NCBI GenBank assembly: GCA_002255925.1
Contig: NKIH01000002.1
Location: forward strand, 62,001 to 126,000
Direction of reading: 5' to 3'
Origin: Burkholderiales bacterium PBB6
Lineage (GTDB): Bacteria > Pseudomonadota > Gammaproteobacteria > Burkholderiales > Burkholderiaceae_C
DNA: 64,000 bases
Part shown: piece after piece, positions 45,568-53,281 of the stretch
Numbering within the stretch: the stretch's first letter is position 1
How the letters are laid out: every line of letters starts with the position of its first letter
Translations under genes and position numbers: made by a program
The notes under the pieces: generated by a model
Told to the model about the DNA's origin: nothing
Databases searched by the model: none
The model's input: the letters and a program-made list of their open reading frames with translations, nothing else

Positions 45568-46503
45568 TTATCGGACGCTGGTGGGGGAAGTTGAGGGGGA
45601 CGGGGTGTCGGTCACGTCCTCGATCGTGTCGGGTGCCGTGCGAAATACACGGTCTTCGGCTTCACGGTTCATCACGATGATGCTGATGCGCCGGTTGCTG
45701 GGGTGGGTCGGGTCTTCCTTGTTGAAGGGCTGGCTGAAGGCCAGACCCTGCACCCGCAGCATGCGGTTTTCGGCCAGGCCGCCCAGCATCAGCTCGCGCC
45801 TGGAGGCGTTCGCGCGGTCGGCCGACAGCTCCCAGTTGCTGTAACCGCGGTCGCCCCCCGGAAACGGTTGCGCGTCGGTGTGGCCCTCCAGCGTGAGCAG
45901 GTTGGGCACCTCGGCCAAGACCTCGCCGATGGTCTGCAGCAGGTCGCGCATATAGGGTTTCACCACCGCGCTGCCCGAGTCGAACATCGGTCGGTTCTTG
46001 TCGTCGACGATCTGGATGCGCAGGCCGTCGCGGGTCATGTCGAGCCGCAGCTGCGAGCTCATCGCCTTGAGCTTTTCCGACGCACCGAGCTTCTCCTCGA
46101 TGGTGCCTTTGAGCTCCTGCAGCCGCGAGGCCTCGGCCCGGCGCTGCTCGGCTTTCAAGGCCGCCAGATTCAGGGTGCGGGGCGGGGCTTCCACATCGCC
46201 GTGCTTGACCTGGCCACCGCTGCGGGTGAGGTCTTCACCACCGCCCTTGATGACCGAGGAGGCATCACCGGCGCCTGAGCCGCCCTGCATCGCAATCTTC
46301 AGCGGCGAGCCGAAATAGTCGGCGATGCCCTTCTTGTCGCCCTCGGTGGTCGAGCCCAGCAGCCACATCAGCAGGAAGAAGGCCATCATGGCCGTCACGA
46401 AGTCGGCGTACGCGATCTTCCACGCGCCGCCGTGGGCGCCATGGCCACCCTTCTTGATCTTCTTGACGATGATCGGTTGGAGCTTTTTTGCGTCGCCTGC
46501 CAC
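45568..46503 (-). CDS. motB: Flagellar stator protein MotB
   Basis: A 311-residue stator subunit with GTG start behind an AGGAG site. The single membrane helix after [19 protein letters not shown] carries the proton-conducting D34; the periplasmic OmpA-type peptidoglycan-binding domain has [10 protein letters not shown] near residue 210 and RANASRREL after it. It forms the stator with MotA. The gene follows motA by 14 bases. Confidence 0.95.
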   Translation of the reverse strand: MAGDAKKLQPIIVKKIKKGGHGAHGGAWKIAYADFVTAMMAFFLLMWLLGSTTEGDKKGIADYFGSPLKIAMQGGSGAGDASSVIKGGGEDLTRSGGQVKHGDVEAPPRTLNLAALKAEQRRAEASRLQELKGTIEEKLGASEKLKAMSSQLRLDMTRDGLRIQIVDDKNRPMFDSGSAVVKPYMRDLLQTIGEVLAEVPNLLTLEGHTDAQPFPGGDRGYSNWELSADRANASRRELMLGGLAENRMLRVQGLAFSQPFNKEDPTHPSNRRISIIVMNREAEDRVFRTAPDTIEDVTDTPSPSTSPTSVR

Positions 46504-46517
46504 GTCTGCGCTCCTGC

Positions 46518-47375
46518 TTACTTCTTCTTCACGTGGGCTTCGAGCTCGGCGAAGGTCGGACGCTCGGTGGAATACAGCACCTTGCGGCCGAACTCAATGG
46601 CGACCTGCGGCGCGTAGCCCTGCATCGAGGCCAGCAGCGTGGTCTTGATGCACTGCAGCTCCTTGCCGTCTTCGTCGATCTTCTGCTCCAGCAGGCCGGC
46701 CAGCGGTTCGGCAAAGCCGTAGGCCAGCAGAATGCCCAGGAAGGTACCCACCAGGGCCGAGCCGATCATGCCGCCCAGCACGGCAGGGGGCTGGCCCACC
46801 GAGCCCATGGTGTTCACCACACCCAGCACGGCGGCCACGATGCCGAAGGCGGGCAGGGCGCCGGCCAGTCGGGCAATGGCGGCGGCGGCGCCGTGGGCCT
46901 CGTGGTGGTGGGTTTCGAGTTCGGTGTCCATCAGCGACTCGATCTCGTGGGCGTTCAGGTTGCCCGAGACCATCATGCGCAGGTAGTCGGTGACAAATTC
47001 GGTGACGTGGTGGTCGTTGCCCACCACCGGGAACTTCTGGAACAGCGCCGAGCTGTGCGGATCCTCGACGTCCTTTTCAATCGACATCAGGCCTTCCTTG
47101 CGCGCCTTCTGCAGGATTTCATACAGCAGGGCGAGCAGGTCCATGGCGCGGGCCTTGGAGTACTTGCTGCCCTTGAAGCAGGCGCCCAGGCCCTTCATCG
47201 TGGCCTTCAGCACCTTGGGCTGGTTGTTGGCCACCATGGCGCCGATGGCGCCACCGAAGATGGTGAGCATTTCGAACGGCAGGGCGTGCAGGATCACGGC
47301 GATATTGCCGCCGTGGGCGATGTACACGCCGAAGATGCAACCGATGGCAAGCAGCCAGCCGATGATGACAAACAT
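46518..47375 (-). CDS. motA: Flagellar stator protein MotA
   Basis: A 285-residue inner-membrane protein of about four helices. It starts MFVIIGWLLAIGCIFGVYIA and has the large cytoplasmic loop with RKEGLMSIEKDVEDP and the helices LPAFGIVAAVLGVVNTMG and LVGTFLGILLAYGFAEPL. It works with MotB as the proton-driven stator. The start codon lacks a clear ribosome site. A sigma-28-like promoter lies about 70 bases upstream. Confidence 0.95.
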   Translation of the reverse strand: MFVIIGWLLAIGCIFGVYIAHGGNIAVILHALPFEMLTIFGGAIGAMVANNQPKVLKATMKGLGACFKGSKYSKARAMDLLALLYEILQKARKEGLMSIEKDVEDPHSSALFQKFPVVGNDHHVTEFVTDYLRMMVSGNLNAHEIESLMDTELETHHHEAHGAAAAIARLAGALPAFGIVAAVLGVVNTMGSVGQPPAVLGGMIGSALVGTFLGILLAYGFAEPLAGLLEQKIDEDGKELQCIKTTLLASMQGYAPQVAIEFGRKVLYSTERPTFAELEAHVKKK

Positions 47376-47445
47376 GGTGAGGAGTTCCAGCTAACGGTTG
47401 GGGTGCGGCACAAGCAAAACCGAACTGCACGAGCCCTTGTTGGGC

Positions 47446-47473
47446 ATATCGGTGCACTTTGACGCGGTCTTGA
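47446..47473 (-). promoter_or_regulatory. Sigma-28-like promoter of motA
   Basis: Read on the minus strand, TCAA is followed 16 bases later by ACCGATAT, a 6 of 8 match to the sigma-28 -10 consensus. The same TCAA-N16 spacing occurs at the second candidate before the cheA operon. It lies 71 bases before the motA start. Weak alone, but consistent. Confidence 0.4.
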
Positions 47474-47549
47474 GTGGTTTGGTCGCCGGAAAAGCGGGGC
47501 GCTCACCGGTTTGCCGTTGCTGGACGGCGGCGACTGCGGAGTGCAGCGC

Positions 47550-47586
47550 CAGAAAGAAAAAAGGCGGACTCTCGCAAGAGCCCGCC
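47550..47586 (-). terminator. Terminator after flhDC
   Basis: On the minus strand GGCGGGCTCT pairs with AGAGTCCGCC (47563-47572 and 47577-47586 in window coordinates, one G-T wobble), followed by a T-rich run. It lies about 150 bases after the flhC stop and closes the flhDC operon before motA. Confidence 0.85.
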
Positions 47587-47733
47587 TGAAAGCACAGGGG
47601 TGTGCTAGGAGGAGACAAGCATGAACAAAAAACTCGAAATCCGGAGATCTCAACAGGTTGTCGGCCCGTTCAACCCCGGCTTGAGAGGGTAGATGCCCCC
47701 TCCAGCCCAAAGTTCAACGGTCAGCCAAAAAAA

Positions 47734-48321
47734 TCACAGGGCTTCGGCCAGGCCGGTGGTGCCCACCAGGCGTTCAGCCGCATTCGGCAGTTGCAGGGCG
47801 CCAGCTTGGCGGCCCTTGCCAGCGCGTGCCGGCGGGTTGCACAGGCCGCACACGAAGTGGCGGGCCATTTCATGCGGGTGGGTCACGTAGTGGCCACTGC
47901 ACTTGGTGCACTTGGTCATGGTCAGCATGCCGTTGTCCACGAACTTCACCAGACGCCAGGCGCGGGTCACCGACAGCATCGGCTCCAGGCCCTGCTCAGC
48001 GGTCTGCTCCAGGTAGAGCTGGTAGGCCTTGATGACGGTGTCGATTTCCTCGAGCTCCGACGTCTTGTTCAGGTACTCGTGGATGTTCAGGAACAGGCTG
48101 GCATGGATGTTCGGCTGCCACGTCATGAACCAGTCGGTAGAGAACGGCAGCTGGCCTTTGGAGGGGCTGCGGCCGGAGACTTCCTTGTACAGGCGCAGCA
48201 GGCGCTCATACGACAGATCGGTCTCCGATTCCAGCACTTGCAAGCGGGCGCCCAGCTGAATCAGCGTCACGGCGCGTTCGATCTGGCGGGCTTCGGTCAG
48301 GATGCTCTTGGTGCGGGCCAT
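47734..48321 (-). CDS. flhC: Flagellar master regulator subunit FlhC
   Basis: A 195-residue FlhC. The zinc cysteines C138, C141, C158 and C161 match E. coli C137, C140, C157 and C160 with a one-residue offset. The N-terminal half has RAVTLIQLGARLQVLESETDL. With FlhD it forms the FlhD4C2 activator of flagellar class II genes. A GGAG site precedes the start. It follows flhD by 63 bases. Confidence 0.95.
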   Translation of the reverse strand: MARTKSILTEARQIERAVTLIQLGARLQVLESETDLSYERLLRLYKEVSGRSPSKGQLPFSTDWFMTWQPNIHASLFLNIHEYLNKTSELEEIDTVIKAYQLYLEQTAEQGLEPMLSVTRAWRLVKFVDNGMLTMTKCTKCSGHYVTHPHEMARHFVCGLCNPPARAGKGRQAGALQLPNAAERLVGTTGLAEAL

Positions 48322-48384
48322 GGTGTTCTCTCCGTCCTGTTTCTATGTGTGGTGGCTGGTGTCTGAAGCGGTCTGACCGGCGGG

Positions 48385-48708
48385 TCAGGCGGCTTCTTGA
48401 TGGCGGCCGGCCATCAGGATGGAAGCGTGCAGTCGCGAGACGCTGTCGTTGGCCGAGGACTTGCCGTGGCTGGTCAGCAGGCCCCAGACCAGGTCGTCGT
48501 CCATGCGGAAGCGGCAGAGCAGGGTATTGCCGGTGGCGATCTTCATCATCTGCGCCGGGGTCAGCGTGTTCAGCAGGTTCGCGGTTTCTTCCGAGACGCC
48601 CAGGCGGAACAGGGCTTGTTCGCGGTCAACGCGGATGAGGCTCTGGGCCAGCATCAGGTAGGAGAGGTTGGCTTCGCGGATCTCGGCGAGGATTTGGGTG
48701 GTTTCCAT
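48385..48708 (-). CDS. flhD: Flagellar master regulator subunit FlhD
   Basis: A 107-residue FlhD, slightly shorter than the 119 of E. coli. It keeps the helices around ILAEIREANLSYLMLAQSLI and C65, which in E. coli forms the inter-subunit disulphide. An AGGAG site lies before the ATG. It is the first gene of the flhDC operon. The 265-base upstream region contains repeated TGTCAG elements and separates it from the divergent glycan genes. Confidence 0.95.
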   Translation of the reverse strand: METTQILAEIREANLSYLMLAQSLIRVDREQALFRLGVSEETANLLNTLTPAQMMKIATGNTLLCRFRMDDDLVWGLLTSHGKSSANDSVSRLHASILMAGRHQEAA

Positions 48709-48814
48709 GGTGCTTCTCCTGGGGTGTGATTCGGTGTTGGCGTGAGATGAACTTTAAGGATCTGAACTGGGCAGCAACATCGGTTTACTTCTCAAGCTTG
48801 AGTCCCTTGTTTTC

Positions 48815-48857
48815 TGTCAGCCGTGTCAGACAAATTCCTACACGGCGTGTCAGGCAA
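48815..48857. promoter_or_regulatory. TGTCAG repeats upstream of flhD
   Basis: A 12-base repeat, CGTGTCAG then A or G then CAA, occurs at 48822-48833 and 48846-48857 (24 bases apart). A third TGTCAG is at 48815. CCGTGT (48821) and ACACGG (48840) also make an inverted repeat. The cluster lies in the control region shared by flhD and the divergent TagF-like gene and may be a regulator binding site. Confidence 0.5.
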
Positions 48858-48973
48858 GCTGGTGTCATCGCTGCTTTACCGGGCGTCAGCAGGGCACTTG
48901 AGCGCCTGACAGTGCGAACAGGCAGGCCACGTGGCTGCTTTTCAGGGGTTGGGTGTGCGGCTGCTTTGCGACC

Positions 48974-50464
48974 ATGGCAAGACGCAAAAAAGCCCCGGCT
49001 GTACCCACAGCGCCCGACGCCGCCATGAACCTTCAAGACGCTCCCGTGCTGGACACCGCCCCCGACCTGACGCTGCTCTCCGAGCGCCTGGACGCGGTGG
49101 AAGCCTTTGGCGGCCAGATGAGCCAGGCCATTGAAAGCCTGGTGGACGCCGTGGTGGGTCTGCAAACCCAGGTGAACCCGGAAGACGAGACCGACGCCGC
49201 TGGCCTGGCCGCACTCACCGCCCGCGTCGCGGCGCTGGAGCAGCAAAGCCGACTGGCCGCCGCCTGCACTGATCTCGCCACCACCTCGCGCTTCCATCAA
49301 AAAACCCGCAGCGTGGTGTTCGTGGGCACCAGCTACTTCGGCTGCAACGTCAAATACGCCTGGCTGGCGTTCCGGGCCCAGGCCCGCGCCGCCGGCATCC
49401 AGACCTGGTTCCTGCCGCAAACCGCCCAGCAAGTTGAAGCGGTTACCGGCCTGGACGAAGCCTGCTTTCCGCTCAAGGCCTCTGACTGGGGGCCTGAGCA
49501 CATCACGGCGGCGCTGAGCGCGGCGGTGGTGGTGACCTGCGACCACCTGCTCAACCCAAACCCCTATGCCGCGTCGCTGCTGGCCGGCGCGCGCCATGTG
49601 CAGCTCTGGCACGGCATCTCCATCAAGGAGATCGGCCTGCGCAACCTGGCGCCGCTCAAAAACATGACGCCGCAGTTCGCCCGCGTGCTGGCCACCTGTG
49701 GCCCGTTCACCCGCATGGTGGGCACCTCGGGCAGCCAGGAGGGCGAGTTCCGCCGCTGGTTCGGCTTCGAGCGCTACGCGCCCATCGGCTACCCGCGCAA
49801 CGACGTGCTGCTGCGCGAGCCTGATGCCGCCGACTTGCTGAACGTGGACATGGTGGTGCTGGCAGAAGCCCGCGCCGCCCGCGCCGCCGGCCGCCGGGTG
49901 GTGCTGTATGCGCCCACCTTCCGCAATGCCAAGCGCGGCAGCTGGATCATCGAGGCCGGCCTGGAAACCCTGGCCGCGCAGTTGGCCCGCCGCGGTGACG
50001 TGCTCATCATCAACATGCACCCGGTGGAGTCGCCGATGATTCCGCAGCTGGTGCAGGCGCTGCCCACGGCACGTTTTGTCACGCCGCGCACAGACATTTA
50101 CCCGCTGTTGCGTGAAGCCAGCGTGCTGATCACCGATTACTCGTCGGTGATGTTCGACTACCTGCTGCTCGACCGGCCCGTTCTGCTGTTCCGACCCGAT
50201 CACCAGGACTACATCACCAAGTCGCGCCAGCTGTTCGACGACAAGCTCGAGGCCAAGCCGGGCCCGCTGGCCAGCGATGTGGCCGGCCTTTTGAGCCTGC
50301 TCAAGCCGTATGACGCGCACGGCCCCGAATTTGCCCCGAACCGGGCTGCGCTGCGCGGCCGGCTGTTTGACCACGTCGACGGCGGTGCCGGCGAACGCTT
50401 TGCCAGCCTGTTGCTGGAAGAGCTGGACCTGGCGCTGGACAGCGCCCAAGGAGAGTGCCCATGA
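48974..50464 (+). CDS. CDP-glycerol glycerophosphotransferase-like protein (TagF/TagB type)
   Basis: A 496-residue protein. Residues 1-95 are a helical, charged extension (LSERLDAVEAFGGQMSQAIE) likely to form a coiled coil. The catalytic part has LWHGISIKEIGLRN, INMHPVE and ITDYSSVMFDYLLLDRPVLLF, motifs of the Glyphos_transf family that moves glycerol phosphate or ribitol phosphate units from CDP-linked donors. Gram-negative homologues decorate surface glycans. ATG 48974 is preferred; ATG 49025 is possible. It overlaps the cytidylyltransferase start as ATGA. Confidence 0.85.
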   Translation: MARRKKAPAVPTAPDAAMNLQDAPVLDTAPDLTLLSERLDAVEAFGGQMSQAIESLVDAVVGLQTQVNPEDETDAAGLAALTARVAALEQQSRLAAACTDLATTSRFHQKTRSVVFVGTSYFGCNVKYAWLAFRAQARAAGIQTWFLPQTAQQVEAVTGLDEACFPLKASDWGPEHITAALSAAVVVTCDHLLNPNPYAASLLAGARHVQLWHGISIKEIGLRNLAPLKNMTPQFARVLATCGPFTRMVGTSGSQEGEFRRWFGFERYAPIGYPRNDVLLREPDAADLLNVDMVVLAEARAARAAGRRVVLYAPTFRNAKRGSWIIEAGLETLAAQLARRGDVLIINMHPVESPMIPQLVQALPTARFVTPRTDIYPLLREASVLITDYSSVMFDYLLLDRPVLLFRPDHQDYITKSRQLFDDKLEAKPGPLASDVAGLLSLLKPYDAHGPEFAPNRAALRGRLFDHVDGGAGERFASLLLEELDLALDSAQGECP

Positions 50465-50940
50465 ACTTGCCCCTGCCTGCCCACCTGCTCGCCCGTCCGG
50501 CCCTGGGTGCCGCGCCCCGCCTGCCCACCGAGCACCGCAGCGTGGCGCTGACCTACGGCACCTACGACCTGTTCCACATCGGCCATGTGCGCCTGTTCGA
50601 GCGCATCCGCCAGCGCTACGACCGGCTGATCGTGGCCGTCTCCACCGACGAGTTCAATGCCATCAAGGGCAAGCAGTCGGTGGTGCCATTTGAAGACCGC
50701 GTGGCGATGGTCAAGGCCTGCCGCTACGTCGACGAAGTCATCGCCGAAGAAGCCTGGAACCAGAAGCCCCGCGACATCCGCGCCTTCGGCGTGGACGCGC
50801 TGGTGATGGGCAGCGACTGGACCGACCGCTTCAACGAGTTCAAGACCCTGTGCGACGTGGTCTACCTGCCGCGCACGGAAGGGGTGTCCACCACCGAGCT
50901 GAAGGCTGACGTGCTGGCGCGCGTCCAGGCCTTGGGCTGA
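50461..50940 (+). CDS. Glycerol-3-phosphate cytidylyltransferase-like (TagD type)
   Basis: A 159-residue nucleotidyltransferase with TYGTYDLFHIGH (the HxGH-like site, here HIGH) and RTEGVSTTELK near the C-terminus, the TagD/GCT signature. TagD makes CDP-glycerol from CTP and glycerol-3-phosphate. It starts within the stop of the TagF-like gene, so the two form one unit that makes and transfers glycerophosphate. An N-terminal extension of about 25 residues precedes the domain. Confidence 0.88.
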   Translation: MNLPLPAHLLARPALGAAPRLPTEHRSVALTYGTYDLFHIGHVRLFERIRQRYDRLIVAVSTDEFNAIKGKQSVVPFEDRVAMVKACRYVDEVIAEEAWNQKPRDIRAFGVDALVMGSDWTDRFNEFKTLCDVVYLPRTEGVSTTELKADVLARVQALG

Positions 50941-50948
50941 GACGAACA

Positions 50949-50966
50949 GGGCGCAAAAAGGCGCCC
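50949..50966 (+). terminator. Weak hairpin after the TagD-like gene
   Basis: Perfect 6-base arms GGGCGC and GCGCCC with a 6-base loop lie just after the stop codon. There is no T run, so termination is doubtful. Confidence 0.3.
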
Positions 50967-51025
50967 CTAAACCGGTGATATTCGTGCTTTAGTTCCGCAG
51001 CCCGTCGGCCACACTGGATTGACAG
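50965..51025. repeat. Conserved leader element, copy 1 (before pseB)
   Basis: About 60 bases ending 22 bases before the pseB start. Identical blocks GTGCTTTAGTTCC (50984-50996), TCGGCCACACTGG (51005-51017) and TTGACAG (51019-51025) recur with the same spacing before pseF. A degenerate sigma-28-like promoter or a binding site is possible. Confidence 0.75.
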
Positions 51026-51047
51026 ACGATCCAACAGGGCCACGCAA

Positions 51048-52076
51048 ATGCTGAACGACAAATCCGTTTTGATCACCGGGGGCACCGGCTCCTTTGGCAA
51101 GGCTTTTGTCAAGACGGTGCTGGCCCGCTACCCGGGCGTCCGCCGCCTGGTGGTGTTCTCGCGGGACGAACTCAAGCAGTTCGAGATGCAGCAGCAGTTC
51201 CCCGAACAGCGCTACCGCGCGATGCGCTACTTCATCGGCGATGTGCGGGACGCTGACCGCCTGCGCCGCGCGATGGAAGGCATCGACATCGTCGTGCACG
51301 CCGCCGCCCTGAAGCAGGTGCCTGCCGCCGAGTACAACCCCTTCGAGTGCATCAAGACCAACGTGCTGGGTGCGCAGAACGTGATCGAGGCCTGCCTCGA
51401 CAGCCAGGTGCGCCGCGTGGTGGCCCTGTCCACCGACAAGGCCGCCGCGCCAGTCAACCTGTACGGCGCCACCAAGCTGTGCTCCGACAAGTTGTTCGTC
51501 GCCGCCAACAACATCCGCGGCACACGTGACCTGCGCCTGTCGGTGGTGCGCTACGGCAATGTCATGGGCAGCCGCGGCTCGGTGATTCCGTTTTTCCTGG
51601 AACGCCGCCCGGACGGCGTGCTGCCCATCACCGACCCCACGATGACCCGTTTCAACATCTCGCTGCAAGAAGGCGTGGACATGGTGCTGTGGGCACTGGG
51701 TCATGCCTGGGGTGGTGAGGTGCTGGTGCCGAAGATCCCGTCGTACCGCATCACCGACGTGGCCACCGCCATTGGCCCGGATTGCGAGCAGCGCATCGTC
51801 GGCGTGCGCCCCGGTGAAAAGATCCACGAGGAAATGATCACCGCCAGCGACAGCCTGAACACGGTGGACATCGGCCGCTACTACGCCATCCTGCCCACCG
51901 GTGGCTCTTTCAGCCGCGACGACTACCTGGCGCACTACAACGCCAAGCCGGTGCCCGTGGGCTTCACCTACGACAGCGGCTCGAACCCCGACTTCCTGGA
52001 CGTGCCGCAGCTGCGTGACCTGATCGAGACCCATGTGGACGGCATCTCGATGGTTGAGCGCCGCCGCCCGACCTGA
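51048..52076 (+). CDS. pseB: UDP-GlcNAc 4,6-dehydratase (inverting) PseB
   Basis: A 342-residue short-chain dehydrogenase-like enzyme, first step of pseudaminic acid synthesis. NAD-binding GGTGSFG at 11-17, RDELKQ at 40-45, STDKAA near 129 and the active-site Y139-x3-K143 in YGATK are present. It removes water from UDP-GlcNAc with C5 inversion. It heads the Pse operon behind the conserved leader element; pseC follows after 32 bases. Confidence 0.95.
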   Translation: MLNDKSVLITGGTGSFGKAFVKTVLARYPGVRRLVVFSRDELKQFEMQQQFPEQRYRAMRYFIGDVRDADRLRRAMEGIDIVVHAAALKQVPAAEYNPFECIKTNVLGAQNVIEACLDSQVRRVVALSTDKAAAPVNLYGATKLCSDKLFVAANNIRGTRDLRLSVVRYGNVMGSRGSVIPFFLERRPDGVLPITDPTMTRFNISLQEGVDMVLWALGHAWGGEVLVPKIPSYRITDVATAIGPDCEQRIVGVRPGEKIHEEMITASDSLNTVDIGRYYAILPTGGSFSRDDYLAHYNAKPVPVGFTYDSGSNPDFLDVPQLRDLIETHVDGISMVERRRPT

Positions 52077-52108
52077 GCCTGCTTTCCACCTTTCAAACCG
52101 GTCCGCGC

Positions 52109-53263
52109 GTGATTCCCTACAGCTGCCAGCAGATCACCGAAGACGACATTGCCGCCGTCACGGCGGTGCTGCGTTCTGAATATCTGACCCAGGGCCCTGT
52201 GCTGCCGGCCTTTGAAGCCGCCTTTGCCGCCCGCCACGGCGTGGCCCATGCGGTGGCGGTGAGCAATGCCACCGTCGGCTTGCACCTGGCCTGCCTGGCG
52301 CTGGGCGTAGGCCCGGGCAGTGTGGTGTGGACCTCGCCGAACAGCTTTGTGGCGTCAGCCAACTGCGCGCTGTATTGCGGCGCCGAGGTTGGCTTTGTGG
52401 ACATGGACCCCGCCACCCGCAACCTGAGCGTGGCGGCACTGCGTATCAAGCTGGCCAGCGCGCGTGCGCAAGGCTGCTTGCCCGATGTGTTGATTCCGGT
52501 GGACTTTGGTGGCCTGCCCGCAGAGCTGCGCGAGATGCGCGCCTTGGCGAACGAGTACGGCTTCAAGATTCTGGAAGACGCCTCGCACGCCACGGGTGCC
52601 AGCTACCTGGGCCAGCCTGTGGGCGCCGCCTGGGCGGATGCCACCGTGTTCAGCTTCCATGCCGTCAAGGTCATCACCACCGCCGAGGGCGGCATGGTGA
52701 CGACACAAGACCCCGCCCTGGCGCAGCGTCTGCAAGCCCTGCGCTCACACGGACTGACCCGCGACGCCGCGCAGATGCATCACGCGCCCGAAGGCCCGTG
52801 GGTCTATGAGCAGCACAGCCTGGGCTTCAATGCCCGGATGACCGAATTGCAGGCCGCGCTGGGCCACTCGCAGTTGGGACGCCTGGATGCGATGCAGGCG
52901 CGCCGCGCCGAGCTGGCCGCGCGTTACGGCCGCTTGCTGGCCGACTTGCCCCTGGGCCTGCCGGTGGAGCCCGAAGGCTGCCGCAGCGCCTGGCACCTGT
53001 ACCCGGTCACGCTGGAAGCCGGCACGGCGCCGCGCGCGCAGGTGTTCCAGGCGATGCGGGCCGCAGACATCGGCGTGAACGTGCACTACATCCCCATCCA
53101 CACCCAGCCGTTTTATGCGGCGCGGGGCTTTGCGCCGGGCGACTTCCCCGAGGCCGAGCGCTACTACGCGCGGGCCATTTCGCTGCCGCTGCACCCGTCG
53201 CTCACCGACGCACAGCAAGACCAGGTCGTGGCCGTGCTGCGCCAGGCGCTGTTCGCGGGCTGA
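52109..53263 (+). CDS. pseC: UDP-4-amino-4,6-dideoxy-altrosamine aminotransferase PseC
   Basis: A 384-residue DegT/DnrJ-type PLP aminotransferase. PLP-binding K187 lies in SFHAVKVITTAEGG and D157 in LEDASHATGA. Motifs PFEAAFAARHGV-like entry and ARMTELQAALG fit PseC. It converts the 4-keto product of PseB to the 4-amino sugar. The start is GTG at 52109, with no strong ribosome site. An 18-base gap leads to the GT80-like gene. Confidence 0.93.
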   Translation: MIPYSCQQITEDDIAAVTAVLRSEYLTQGPVLPAFEAAFAARHGVAHAVAVSNATVGLHLACLALGVGPGSVVWTSPNSFVASANCALYCGAEVGFVDMDPATRNLSVAALRIKLASARAQGCLPDVLIPVDFGGLPAELREMRALANEYGFKILEDASHATGASYLGQPVGAAWADATVFSFHAVKVITTAEGGMVTTQDPALAQRLQALRSHGLTRDAAQMHHAPEGPWVYEQHSLGFNARMTELQAALGHSQLGRLDAMQARRAELAARYGRLLADLPLGLPVEPEGCRSAWHLYPVTLEAGTAPRAQVFQAMRAADIGVNVHYIPIHTQPFYAARGFAPGDFPEAERYYARAISLPLHPSLTDAQQDQVVAVLRQALFAG

Positions 53264-53281
53264 CCGCACGAGGCCTTCGCC

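Larger units (their letters stand above)
47376..47733. other. Intergenic region between flhC and motA
   Basis: About 358 bases without a gene. It holds the flhDC terminator near 47550-47586 and the sigma-28-like motA promoter at 47446-47473; the remaining sequence, including 47587-47733, shows no further feature. Open frames here are short and overlap these signals. Confidence 0.6.

Noticed and set aside
51019-51025. TTGACAG in the leader elements as a sigma-70 -35 box
   Set aside because: No matching -10 hexamer at 16-18 bases downstream in either copy.
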